From positions 1,488,001-1,552,000 of the forward strand of contig NZ_CP040695.2 in assembly GCF_005954645.2 (NCBI RefSeq): a DNA stretch of 64,000 nucleotides, given 5' to 3'. This stretch comes from Nocardioides sp. S-1144. Its GTDB lineage: Bacteria; Actinomycetota; Actinomycetes; Propionibacteriales; Nocardioidaceae. Both the position numbers and the translations under genes were made by a program. The notes under the pieces were generated by a model that saw nothing but the letters and a program-made list of their open reading frames with translations, searched no databases and was not told the origin of the DNA. Positions 31,639 to 39,093 of this stretch are shown one piece after another (within the stretch, counting starts at the first letter, position 1; every line of letters starts with the position of its first letter).

Positions 31639-32136
31639 TCACGCGAACTCGAGGGCGGTGCAGAGCCACCGCCCGCCCCGCCGTTCGAACCGGGCGGCGA
31701 CCGCGCGCGAGCGCTGGCCGTAGCGCACGTGCACGCTGACCTCGGCCACGTCGGGCGCGGTGAAGCAGCTGTGCACCGACCGCACCCGGGGCCGCACCGG
31801 CTGCACCCGGGCGACGCCGGGGTTGTGGCCGCCGGCGCGGGCCACGAGCATCGCGCGGCGCTCGAGGTCCTGCTGCACCTCGCGGCTGGTCCAGCGCAGG
31901 AGCTGGCTGGCCGGGCGGTCGCCGCCGACGATCTCGACGGCGGCCTGGGCGAAGCGGTGCGCCCACCGCTCGACGTCGCGACGTCGGCGCAGGTCCGGCC
32001 CGGCCACGGCCGGTGGGTCGAGCCGCGGCTGCAGGTCGAGGGCCAGCGTGCCCTGCACCGCGGTGAGCGGCGCCGGCAGCCGCAGGGGCACGACGTTGTC
32101 GTGGAACGGGCTGGCGCGGTGACGGGTCGGTGTCAC
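31639..32136 (-). CDS. Rv3235 family protein (DUF6459-like)
   Basis: 165 residues, no signal or membrane segment. The central HRFAQAAVEIVGGDRPASQLLRWTSREVQQDL and the basic ending VRYGQRSRAVAARFERRGGRWLCTALEFA are typical of the actinobacterial family that lies close to secA (Rv3235 in mycobacteria). It folds as a small alpha+beta protein; function is not established. The N-terminal 55 residues are proline- and arginine-rich and probably disordered. It is followed upstream by the LysM gene on the same strand, 12 bases away, so the two form an operon. Confidence 0.82.
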   Translation of the reverse strand: MTPTRHRASPFHDNVVPLRLPAPLTAVQGTLALDLQPRLDPPAVAGPDLRRRRDVERWAHRFAQAAVEIVGGDRPASQLLRWTSREVQQDLERRAMLVARAGGHNPGVARVQPVRPRVRSVHSCFTAPDVAEVSVHVRYGQRSRAVAARFERRGGRWLCTALEFA

Positions 32137-32148
32137 GGTGGTCTCCTC

Positions 32149-32769
32149 TCAGTGGTCCGGACGCCGCTCGGGCGCCCGGAGGTGCAGGCCGGGGTGGATC
32201 AGGTCGGGGTCGGGCCCGACGACGTCCCGGTTGGCGGCGTAGAGCTCGGCGGTCGCGCGGGCGACGGCGGCGTCGTCGGCCGCGGGGTCGATGCGCGAGC
32301 GCGCGATCGCCCACAGGGTGTCGCCCGGGCCGACGACGACCGGCCGGGTGGCGGAGGCCGGGGGCCGGGCGGGTCCGGTGGCGCGGTCGGGGAGGGGCAG
32401 CCCGTCGAGGGACGGCGGTGCCGCCGGTGCCGGACCGTGGGAGCCGTCGGCACCCTGGCCGGGGGCGGTTGTCAGGACGGCAAGCCCGCACGCGACCAGG
32501 ACCGCGCGGGCGGCCCAGGTGGGCACGCCCCGCACCGGGCGCCGGGGGCCCGGGTGCGCGCCGGCCCGGAGCGCCTGGGCCAGCACGGCGGAGGTGACCA
32601 GCCACGCCCAGCCGGCGCAGAGCGCGAGCGCCACCGTCGCGAGGTCGACCAGGACGACGTCGAGACGCGCGTCGAGCGTGACTCCGCCCGCGGCCGAGCG
32701 GGCGGACACGGCCGTGAGGGCCGCCGTGCCCGCCCACACGAGCGCGCCGCGCAGTACCGAAGTGATCAT
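32149..32769 (-). CDS. LysM-domain membrane protein
   Basis: 206 residues from ATG 32769. Helices near the N-terminus (VLVDLATVALALCAGWAWLVTSAVLAQAL) and AARAVLVACGLAVLTTA anchor it, then a proline-rich linker leads to a C-terminal LysM domain: VVVGPGDTLWAIARSRIDP ... LYAANRDVVGPDPDLIHPGLHLRAP. LysM binds N-acetylglucosamine-containing glycan such as peptidoglycan. An in-frame GTG at 32805 lies inside a palindrome, while ATG 32769 has GCAGAGG at a proper distance, so I prefer the shorter form. Forms an operon with the Rv3235-like gene. Confidence 0.8.
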   Translation of the reverse strand: MITSVLRGALVWAGTAALTAVSARSAAGGVTLDARLDVVLVDLATVALALCAGWAWLVTSAVLAQALRAGAHPGPRRPVRGVPTWAARAVLVACGLAVLTTAPGQGADGSHGPAPAAPPSLDGLPLPDRATGPARPPASATRPVVVGPGDTLWAIARSRIDPAADDAAVARATAELYAANRDVVGPDPDLIHPGLHLRAPERRPDH

Positions 32770-32784
32770 CCCGAGAACCTCTGC

Positions 32785-32823
32785 GTTTGCGTCTGTTTGC
32801 GTCACTCAACGCCTGTTGACGCA
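32785..32823. promoter_or_regulatory. Operator-like cluster: tandem decamers plus nested palindromes
   Basis: Tandem GTTTGCGTCT and GTTTGCGTCA (32785-32804) run into the inverted repeat TGCGTCA-N12-TGACGCA (32798-32823), which encloses a second one, TCAAC-GCCT-GTTGA (32806-32819). All sit in the 97-base spacer between the divergent LysM and 32867 genes, so a regulator here could govern both. Confidence 0.45.
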
Positions 32824-32854
32824 CGTCGTCAAGCGGTCCTCCACAGGATCCGGC

Positions 32855-32860
32855 TAGGGT
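32855..32860 (+). promoter_or_regulatory. -10 box TAGGGT for the gene at 32867
   Basis: TAGGGT ends six bases before the ATG, giving a leaderless start. Confidence 0.5.
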
Positions 32861-32866
32861 CGGGCG

Positions 32867-33400
32867 ATGGGGTGGGAGGCCGATCTCTTCGGCGCGCTCG
32901 ACGACCTCGAGCAGCAGGCCGAGGCGATGTACGACGCCGAGCGCGCGCCGGAGCTGGCCGACCGGTCCCGGGCCGAGTACCAGCAGGTGCCGCTGGCGGC
33001 TCGGCTGATGGCCTCCGTCGAGCGGGAGGTCACCCTCCACGTCACCGGGCTCGGCGCCGTCGCCGGACGCCTCGACCGGGTCGCCCACGACTGGTGCCTG
33101 GTCGCCGGTCCGACCGGCGACTGGGTGGTCCCGCTCGCCGCCGTGGCCGCCGTGGACGGCGCCTCCGAGCGCGCCGTGCCCCAGGTCGCCTGGTCACCGC
33201 TCGCGCGGCTCGGCCTGGGCTCCGCCCTGCGGCGGCTCGCCGACGCGGGGGAGCGCTGCGTCCTGCACCGCCTCGGGGGTGCCCGCCACGACGGTGTCCT
33301 GCGGCGGGTCGGTCAGGACTTCGTCGAGGTCGTCGAGGGCGACCCGCCGCACGTGACGCTGGTGGCCTTCACCGCCCTGGTGGCGGTGCAGAGTCGCTGA
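32867..33400 (+). CDS. Conserved hypothetical protein
   Basis: 177 residues, cytoplasmic. I do not recognise a named family. It starts GWEADLFGALDDLEQQAEAMYDAERAPELADR (acidic, helical) and then becomes beta-rich with repeated small-barrel-like segments (LHVTGLGAVAGRLDRVAHDWCLVAG, WVVPLAAVAAVDG, CVLHRLGGARHDGVLRRVGQDFVEVV), resembling two copies of an Sm-like or SH3-like barrel. Such proteins are common beside secA and Rv3235-like genes in Actinobacteria. Divergent from the LysM gene and convergent with tatB. Confidence 0.75.
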   Translation: MGWEADLFGALDDLEQQAEAMYDAERAPELADRSRAEYQQVPLAARLMASVEREVTLHVTGLGAVAGRLDRVAHDWCLVAGPTGDWVVPLAAVAAVDGASERAVPQVAWSPLARLGLGSALRRLADAGERCVLHRLGGARHDGVLRRVGQDFVEVVEGDPPHVTLVAFTALVAVQSR

Positions 33401-33418
33401 CCGGTCTCGGTGGGCCAG

Positions 33419-33474
33419 GTCTCGACACGCGGGTCGCGGCTTCGTTCCTCAGCCGCGCCGCTCGCTCGACCACC
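33419..33474 (+). repeat. Family B repeat, full single copy
   Basis: Starts GTCTCGACACGCGGGTCGCG and ends CGCTCGCTCGACCA. The core CGCGGCT and AGCCGCG (33435-33441 and 33451-33457) pair around the loop TCGTTCCTC, the same loop as in the 31506 copies but with a different stem. Confidence 0.85.
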
Positions 33475-33477
33475 GTC

Positions 33478-33517
33478 GACGAGGGTTCGCGCTCGCTCCG
33501 CTCGCGCGACCCTCGTC
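33478..33517. terminator. Bidirectional hairpin between convergent genes
   Basis: GACGAGGGT-TCGCG pairs with CGCG-ACCCTCGTC around a CTCGCTCCGCT-type loop, which itself can pair. It ends on the tatB stop codon and would end transcripts from both sides. Confidence 0.55.
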
Positions 33518-33851
33518 AGGTCGCGTCGGTGTCGAAGGGGGGAGCCTCGTGCTGGAGCAGCGGCCGGGCCGAGCGTCGGCGGGGCTTGGTGGCCTCGTCG
33601 CCGGCGTCCTCCATCGCCTCGATGATGTGCTTGCGCACGATCGCGCGGGGGTCGAGGTCGCGCAGCTCGAGGTCGGCGTACTCGGGGCCGAGCTCGCTGC
33701 GCAGGTCGTCGCGGGCGGAGTTGGCCAGGGTCTTGACCTTGCGCGCGAGCGCGCCGGCCTGCCGGGCCAGCTCGGGGAGCTTGTCGGGACCGAAGACGAA
33801 CACGGCGACGAGCGCGAGGACCGTCAGCTCCGGCAGGCCGACCCCGAACAC
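33516..33851 (-). CDS. tatB: Sec-independent protein translocase subunit TatB
   Basis: 111 residues. N-terminal helix and hinge FGVGLPELTVLALVAVFVFGPDKLPELARQAG carries the TatB/TatA FGP hinge and the TatB-type Glu in the helix (PEL). An amphipathic helix follows (ARKVKTLANSARDDLRSELGPEYADLELRDLDP), then a short basic tail. The ELGPEYADLELRDLDP stretch is diagnostic of actinobacterial TatB rather than TatA. It binds folded twin-arginine substrates with TatC. Lies nine bases after mrp, as in mycobacteria where tatB is near mrp. Confidence 0.92.
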   Translation of the reverse strand: MFGVGLPELTVLALVAVFVFGPDKLPELARQAGALARKVKTLANSARDDLRSELGPEYADLELRDLDPRAIVRKHIIEAMEDAGDEATKPRRRSARPLLQHEAPPFDTDAT

Positions 33852-33860
33852 GTCAGCCCC

Positions 33861-35024
33861 TCAGAACCGGTTGCTCGGGGTGAGGCCCAGCTGCATGCCG
33901 GCCAGGCCGCGGCTGCGACCCGAGAGCCGGTCGGCGATCGCGGTCAGCTCGAGCGCGGCCGGCGCGGTCGGGTCGGCGTCGACGATCGGCTTGCCGACGT
34001 CGCCGCCCTCGCGGAGGGAGACGTCGATCGGGATCCGGCCGAGCACGGGCACGTCGTAGCCGAACCGCTGGCCCAGGGTGGCCGCGACCCGGTCGCCACC
34101 GCCCGAGCCGAAGATCTCCAGGCGGTGCTCCTTGCCCTCCGCGGAGCAGTGCGGGCAGGGCAGGTGGCTCATGTTCTCCACGACGCCGACGACGCGCTGG
34201 TGCATCATCGAGGCCATCGTGCCGGCCCGCTCGGCCACCTCGGCCGCGGCCTCCTGGGGGGTCGTCACGACGACGACCTCGGCACCCGGCAGGTGCTGGC
34301 CCAGCGAGATGGCGACGTCGCCGGTGCCCGGCGGCAGGTCGAGGAGCAGCACGTCGAGGTCGCCCCAGTACACGTCGGACAGCATCTGCACGAGGGCACG
34401 GTCGAGCATCGGGCCGCGCCACGCGACCACCTGGTCGCGGCGGGGCTTGAGCATCCCGATCGAGATCACCGACACCCCGGACGACGTCGGCACCGGCATG
34501 ATCAGGTCGTCGACCTGGGTGGGGCGCGAGTCGGCCACGCCGAGCATCGCCGGCACCGAGTGGCCGTAGATGTCGGCGTCCACGACGCCCACCTTCAGCC
34601 CCTGCTTGGCCATCGCGATCGCGAGGTTGACGGTGACCGAGGACTTGCCGACCCCACCCTTGCCGCTGGCGACCGCGAAGACCTTGGTGAGGTTGCCGGG
34701 CTGGGAGAACGGGATCTCCCGCTGGGCCTGGCCGCCCTGCAGGACCTCCTTGAGGCCGGCGCGCTGCTCGGTCGTCATCACGCCGAGCGTGAGGTCGACG
34801 TCGGTGACCCCCGCGACCCGGCCGAGCGCGGTGTTGACGTCGCGGGTGATGGTGTCCTTCAGGGGGCAGCCGGCCACCGTGAGGAGCACGGTGAGGCGCA
34901 CCAGACCGTTCTCGGTGATCTCGACGGTGTCGACCATCCCGAGCTCGGTGATGGGCCGCTTGATCTCGGGGTCCTGCACGGTCGCCAGGGCGGCGTCGAC
35001 CTGCTCGCGGAGGGAAGAAGTCAT
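33861..35024 (-). CDS. mrp: Mrp/NBP35-family iron-sulfur cluster carrier ATPase
   Basis: 387 residues. N-terminal MIP18/DUF59 domain (DPEIKRPITELGMVDTVEI ... CPLKDTITRDVN), then a P-loop ATPase with GKGGVGKSSVTVNLAIAMA at about residue 120, DADIYGHSVPAMLG, DLPPGTGDVAISLGQ and the cluster-binding CPHC pair in NMSHLPCPHCS. It carries Fe-S clusters to apoproteins in the cytoplasm. ATG 35024 chosen because TAGACT lies nine bases upstream, which would put the transcript start almost on this codon; an in-frame GTG at 35033 is the alternative. Confidence 0.93.
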   Translation of the reverse strand: MTSSLREQVDAALATVQDPEIKRPITELGMVDTVEITENGLVRLTVLLTVAGCPLKDTITRDVNTALGRVAGVTDVDLTLGVMTTEQRAGLKEVLQGGQAQREIPFSQPGNLTKVFAVASGKGGVGKSSVTVNLAIAMAKQGLKVGVVDADIYGHSVPAMLGVADSRPTQVDDLIMPVPTSSGVSVISIGMLKPRRDQVVAWRGPMLDRALVQMLSDVYWGDLDVLLLDLPPGTGDVAISLGQHLPGAEVVVVTTPQEAAAEVAERAGTMASMMHQRVVGVVENMSHLPCPHCSAEGKEHRLEIFGSGGGDRVAATLGQRFGYDVPVLGRIPIDVSLREGGDVGKPIVDADPTAPAALELTAIADRLSGRSRGLAGMQLGLTPSNRF

Positions 35025-35036
35025 GGTGCTCACAGT

Positions 35037-35705
35037 CTAGGTTCCGGGTGGTCCCGGACGGTCGGCGGCGTCGTCGTGACCCGGCCCACGCCCGGCACCG
35101 ACCTCACGGGCGGACTCCCGGGCGGACTCACGGGCGGACTCCCGGGCGGACTCCCGCGCGGACTCCACGACCACGGCCCGCGCGGTCTCGGTGGTGCGCT
35201 CGTCGAGCTCGGCGAGCAGCGAGCGCAGCTCGGAGCGCACGTAGTCGCGGGTGGCGACCTCGCCGACGGCCATCCTGAGCGAGGCGACCTCGCGGGCGAG
35301 GAACTCCATGTCGGCGTGCGCCCGGGCGTTGGCCTGCCGGTCCTGCTCGTTGATGACCTTGTCGCGCTGCTCCTGACGGTTCTGCGCGAGCAGGATCAGC
35401 GGGGCGGCGTAGGACGCCTGCAGGCTGAGCATCAGGGTCAGGAAGATGAACGGGTAGCCGTCCCACTGCGCGCCCGAGGGCGCCAGCGCGTTCCAGCCGA
35501 CCCACAGCACGACGAAGAGCGTCATGTAGGCCAGGAAGGTCGCGGTGCCCATGAAGCGCGCGAACTGCTCGGCGAAGACGCCGAACGAGTCGGAGTCGTA
35601 GGCCGGGCGGCGCACGAGCTGGCGGCGGTTGTCGCGCGGGGTGTCGAGCCGCTCGCGACGCTCGGGCCGCTCGGTCCGGTCGGTGCGCTCGGGACGCTCA
35701 GCCAC
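35037..35705 (-). CDS. DUF1003 domain membrane protein
   Basis: 222 residues. The arginine-rich N-terminus is followed by the DUF1003 core with two transmembrane helices (TATFLAYMTLFVVLWVGWNAL and FIFLTLMLSLQASYAAPLILLAQ) and the family block NRQEQRDKVINEQDRQANARAHADMEFL. The C-terminus contains five SARE tetrapeptide repeats coded by near-identical 12-base units (35106-35166), likely a coiled or flexible helix of variable length. Function unknown. The start overlaps the CBS/MgtE-N gene by eight bases, so they are co-translated. Confidence 0.88.
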   Translation of the reverse strand: MAERPERTDRTERPERRERLDTPRDNRRQLVRRPAYDSDSFGVFAEQFARFMGTATFLAYMTLFVVLWVGWNALAPSGAQWDGYPFIFLTLMLSLQASYAAPLILLAQNRQEQRDKVINEQDRQANARAHADMEFLAREVASLRMAVGEVATRDYVRSELRSLLAELDERTTETARAVVVESARESARESARESARESAREVGAGRGPGHDDAADRPGPPGT

Positions 35706-36981
35706 GACGTCCGCCCTCGCTCAGGGCGCGGTCGCGCCAGTTGGCTGGCAGCATGTGGTCGAGCAGGTCGTCGACGGTGACCGCGCCGAGCAGGTGGCCG
35801 TTCTCGTCGACGACGGGGGCGCAGACCAGGTTGTACGTCGCGAGGTGGGCGGCGACCTGGTCGATGGTGGCCTCCGGGCGCAGGTTCTCCATCGACTCGT
35901 CGAGCGCGCCGGCGACCAGCGTGGAGGGCGGCTCGCGCAGCAGCCGCTGGATGTGGGCCACCCCGACGAGCCGGCCGGTCGGCGTCTCGAGCGGCGGCCG
36001 GCACACGTAGACCAGCGCGGCCAGGGCCGGGGTGAGGTCCGGGTTGCGCACCCGGGCCAGCGCGTCGGCGACGGTGGCGTCGGTGCCGAGCACCACCGGC
36101 TCGGGCGTCATCATCGCGCCGGCGGTGTTCTCGACGTACGACATCAGCCGGCGGACGTCCTCGGCCTCCTCGGGCTCCATCAGGTCGAGCAGGATCTCGG
36201 CGGTCTCCGGCGGGAGGTCGGCGATGAGGTCGGCGGCGTCGTCGGCCGACATCTCCTCGAGGACGTCGGCGGCCCGCTCCGAGTCGAGGTGCTCCAGGAT
36301 CTCGACCTGGTCCTCCTCGGGCATCTCCTCCAGGACGTCGGCCAGCCGCTCGTCGTCGAGGGCGGCGACCACGGCGGCGCGGCGCTCCGGCGGCAGGTCG
36401 TGGATCATCGTGGCCGCGTCGGCCGGGCGCATCTCGTTCAGCGCGTGCAGCAGGGCGGTCGCCCCCTGCGTGTCACCGCCGGGGCGGGTCAGGCCGTGGA
36501 CGTCGCGCCACTCGACGACGTGGGTCTGCCCGCGGCGGCGCAGCGCCTTGGCCGGTTCCTGGACGGCGACCCGGCTGAGCACCCAGTCGCGGGTGCGGCC
36601 CTGCTCCATCGCGACGTCGTAGATGGTGCCGGTGATCGTGCCGCCGCCGCCGGGCCCGCCCGGCCCGCCGGGGATCGTCACCTGCCGGTCGAAGAGCTGG
36701 CCCACGACCAGCGTCTCGGTGGAGCGCTGCTCGAAGCGGCGCATGTTCAGCAGGCCGGTCGTGTACACCTGGCCGGCGTCGACGTTGGTGACCCGGGTCA
36801 TCGGCACGAAGATCCGGCGCCGTCCGAAGACCTCGCTGACCAGGCCCAGGACCCGGGGCTGGCTCGCCTCCGAGCGCATCGCGACGACGAGGTCGCGCAC
36901 CTTGCCGACCTGGTCGCCCTGGGGGTCGAAGATCGGCAGACCCACCAGACGGGCGACGTAGACGCGCGAGGGACTGCTCAC
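35698..36981 (-). CDS. CBS-pair protein with PRC-like and MgtE N-terminal domains
   Basis: 427 residues, cytoplasmic. A PRC-barrel-like start (YVARLVGLPIFDPQGDQVGKVRDLVV) is followed by MgtE-N superhelix repeats (LPPERRAAVVAALDDERLADVLEEMPEEDQVEILEHLD, cut here into overlapping units), the hinge YVENTAGAMMTPEPV, and two CBS motifs ending DENGHLLGAVTVDDLLDHMLP. It is the regulatory half of an MgtE magnesium channel without the membrane pore, as in mycobacterial Rv1232c. A role in Mg2+ sensing is inference. GTG 36981 chosen; TAGCGT lies eight bases upstream of it. Confidence 0.87.
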   Translation of the reverse strand: MSSPSRVYVARLVGLPIFDPQGDQVGKVRDLVVAMRSEASQPRVLGLVSEVFGRRRIFVPMTRVTNVDAGQVYTTGLLNMRRFEQRSTETLVVGQLFDRQVTIPGGPGGPGGGGTITGTIYDVAMEQGRTRDWVLSRVAVQEPAKALRRRGQTHVVEWRDVHGLTRPGGDTQGATALLHALNEMRPADAATMIHDLPPERRAAVVAALDDERLADVLEEMPEEDQVEILEHLDSERAADVLEEMSADDAADLIADLPPETAEILLDLMEPEEAEDVRRLMSYVENTAGAMMTPEPVVLGTDATVADALARVRNPDLTPALAALVYVCRPPLETPTGRLVGVAHIQRLLREPPSTLVAGALDESMENLRPEATIDQVAAHLATYNLVCAPVVDENGHLLGAVTVDDLLDHMLPANWRDRALSEGGRRG

Positions 36982-36989
36982 GGTGTCGC

Positions 36990-36995
36990 ACGCTA
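36990..36995 (-). promoter_or_regulatory. -10 box TAGCGT for the CBS/MgtE-N gene
   Basis: On the minus strand TAGCGT ends eight bases before GTG 36981. It is the likely head promoter for the CBS-DUF1003 pair. Confidence 0.45.
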
Positions 36996-37063
36996 CCCGT
37001 GGACGCCGGTCCGGACGACGCGACGGTCCGAGCGAGGTCACGCCGATCGGCGTGGACGGCACC

Positions 37064-37069
37064 TAGACT
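37064..37069 (+). promoter_or_regulatory. -10 box TAGACT for the lipoprotein gene
   Basis: TAGACT ends six bases before ATG 37076, in the 94-base divergent spacer. Leaderless start inferred. Confidence 0.5.
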
Positions 37070-37075
37070 CCTCCC

Positions 37076-37576
37076 ATGGCGCTCACCCCCACCCTCCGCC
37101 CGCGCGCCGGCGCCGCGATCGTCGCGCTCCTCCTCGCCGGCGTGGCCCTGACCGGGTGCGGCTCCGACGACGACGGCGACGCGGGCGAGCCCACCTCGGG
37201 CTCCCCGTCCGCCTCCGCGAGCGAGACGCCCGGCGACACCCCCAGCGAGCCCCCGAGCGACCCCGAGGCGCCCGGCGGGTCCGCGACGCCGTCCGAGACC
37301 GGTGAGCCGACCCCCTCGACGACGCCCGTGCCGGAGGGCACGCCGGCCTGCGCCGAGGTCTGGGTCGACGGCGCGAGCCTGCCGCGCACCTACGCCGGCT
37401 GCGCCGAGGGCGAGACGTTCGTGGCGCCCGACCGGCTCGGCTGCTCCTCGGGCCAGCGCATCGTCCGCTACGCCGACCGGTTCTACGCCGTGGCGGGCAG
37501 CGACGTCACCGAGACCTCCGGTCCGCTGGCGCAGGACCCCGACTACGGCGACGCCGTGGCCCGGTGCCGTGGCTGA
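37076..37576 (+). CDS. Small secreted lipoprotein
   Basis: 166 residues. Signal peptide with lipobox LLLAGVALTGCGSDD, then a long S/T/P/E-rich linker (residues about 30-90), then a compact domain with four cysteines (PACAEVWVDGASLP, YAGCAEGE, LGCSSGQRIV, VARCRG) that probably form two disulfides. I do not recognise a named family. It stands alone upstream of the PLD-like gene and divergent from the CBS/MgtE-N gene. Small beta-rich domain on a stalk fits a wall-exposed or substrate-binding role; that is inference. Confidence 0.8.
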   Translation: MALTPTLRPRAGAAIVALLLAGVALTGCGSDDDGDAGEPTSGSPSASASETPGDTPSEPPSDPEAPGGSATPSETGEPTPSTTPVPEGTPACAEVWVDGASLPRTYAGCAEGETFVAPDRLGCSSGQRIVRYADRFYAVAGSDVTETSGPLAQDPDYGDAVARCRG

Positions 37577-37683
37577 CACCGGAATTTTCCGATCGGGAGG
37601 ACTTGACACACAATCTCCCACCAGTGCCCGTCCGCCCCGGACCGGCACTGATCGACACCCCGACCCGATGGGATGACCCGGCT

Positions 37684-39087
37684 GTGGCCAAACTTCTCGC
37701 GCTGATCGTTGCCGTCGCGGCGCTCTCGGTACCCGCCTCCCCGACGTCCGCGAGCGCTCCCGACCCCGCCGGGAAGGGCGGGCGCGGCGCCGTCGCCGGC
37801 GCCGAGCCCGACGCCTTCCGTGCCCCCACCCCGGACAACTTCAACCCCCGCCCGGGCGCGACGTTCAACAGCCCGGTGGGTGGCGTGACCGAGCGGCGCA
37901 CCATCTTCCGCAAGATCATCCGGTCGATCGACTCCACGCCCAAGGGCGAGCAGATCAACTTCTTCACCTGGAACTTCCTCACCAGCGAGGGCACCGACGC
38001 GCTGCTGCGCGCCCAGGGCCGTGGTGTCCGGGTGCGTCTGCTCATGGACAACCGCAACAACGTCGAGATCCCCAACCAGCCCTTCCGACGGCTGAAGGCC
38101 GAGCTGGCCAAGAACAACAAGAAGCGCAAGGACGGCGTGCGCAGCTGGGCCCGCGTCTGCAAGGGCTCGTGCCGCGGCGGCACCGGCTCGTCGCACTCGA
38201 AGTTCTTCATGTTCTCGCGGGCCGGCAAGGTCCCGCGCGTCGTCATGCAGGGCTCGGCCAACCTGACGCTGGCCTCGACCAACAACCAGTGGAACGACAT
38301 CTACACCCACACGCGGAGCAAGAACGTGTGGCGCTTCTACTCCAAGATCTTCCGTGAGTCCTCGAAGGACCGCCGCGCCGCCAAGCCCTACGTGTCGCAG
38401 CGCTTCGAGAGCGGCTTCCGCCTCATCCAGTTCCCGATGGCCACCTCCCAGGACCCGGTGATGCAGCTGCTCAACCAGGTGCGCTGCTCGGGTGCGAAGA
38501 ACACCGCGTCGGGCCGGACCCGGATCCGCATCGCCCCCGACGTGATCCGCCAGGACCGCGGCATGCGCCTGGGCAAGAAGGTCCGCGCCCTGTGGAACAA
38601 CGGCTGCGACATCCAGATCGGCTACACGGTGCTCGGCATCGACGTCGGCCGGATGCTGCGCGCCCCCGGCCCCCGCGGCCCGGTGCCGCTGCGCCACCTC
38701 GTGCAGGACGTCGACGACGACGGCGAGTTCGACAACTACTTCCACCTCAAGGCGATGTCGGTCGTCGGCAAGCTCGGCAAGGACGCCTCCGCCTACGCCG
38801 TCCTGAACGGCTCGGCCAACTGGTCCGGCCTGTCGGCGGTCAGCGACGAGAACCTCGGCGTCTACCGCAGCAAGCGCGACACCCTGCGCTACGAGTCCCA
38901 CATCCAGTACTGGTACGGCCGCTTCGGCAGCGCCAGCGCGCGGACGATGCCGAGCTTCCGCGGCGCCACCACGCCGCCGTCCGGCGACCGCCTCGTCTTC
39001 GGCTCCGGCCCGAACGCCGTCTACGAGGACGGGACGCCGTACAGCACCACCGGCGTCGACCCGTACGCCAACATGACCGGGAACTAG
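37684..39087 (+). CDS. Secreted phospholipase D-like phosphodiesterase
   Basis: 467 residues. Signal peptide AKLLALIVAVAALSVPASPTSASA. Two intact HKD half-sites are visible: HSKFFMFS followed by MQGSANLTLAS near residue 175, and HLKAMSVVG followed by LNGSANWSG near residue 355. Two cysteines sit just before the first (RVCKGSCRGG). The enzyme should cleave or transfer at phosphodiester bonds outside the cell. GTG 37684 is the only start that gives the signal peptide. Its stop is six bases before the LicD-like gene, so they form one operon. The first half is clearly homologous to the C-terminus of the EEP protein at 46586. Confidence 0.87.
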   Translation: MAKLLALIVAVAALSVPASPTSASAPDPAGKGGRGAVAGAEPDAFRAPTPDNFNPRPGATFNSPVGGVTERRTIFRKIIRSIDSTPKGEQINFFTWNFLTSEGTDALLRAQGRGVRVRLLMDNRNNVEIPNQPFRRLKAELAKNNKKRKDGVRSWARVCKGSCRGGTGSSHSKFFMFSRAGKVPRVVMQGSANLTLASTNNQWNDIYTHTRSKNVWRFYSKIFRESSKDRRAAKPYVSQRFESGFRLIQFPMATSQDPVMQLLNQVRCSGAKNTASGRTRIRIAPDVIRQDRGMRLGKKVRALWNNGCDIQIGYTVLGIDVGRMLRAPGPRGPVPLRHLVQDVDDDGEFDNYFHLKAMSVVGKLGKDASAYAVLNGSANWSGLSAVSDENLGVYRSKRDTLRYESHIQYWYGRFGSASARTMPSFRGATTPPSGDRLVFGSGPNAVYEDGTPYSTTGVDPYANMTGN

Positions 39088-39093
39088 GGCCCG

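Noticed and set aside
37603..37650. TTGACA at 37603 and the CAGTGCC...GGCACTG inverted repeat before the PLD-like gene as a promoter/operator pair
   Set aside because: No -10 box at a suitable distance, and the arms are seven bases with a 15-base gap, which is weak evidence in such GC-rich DNA.
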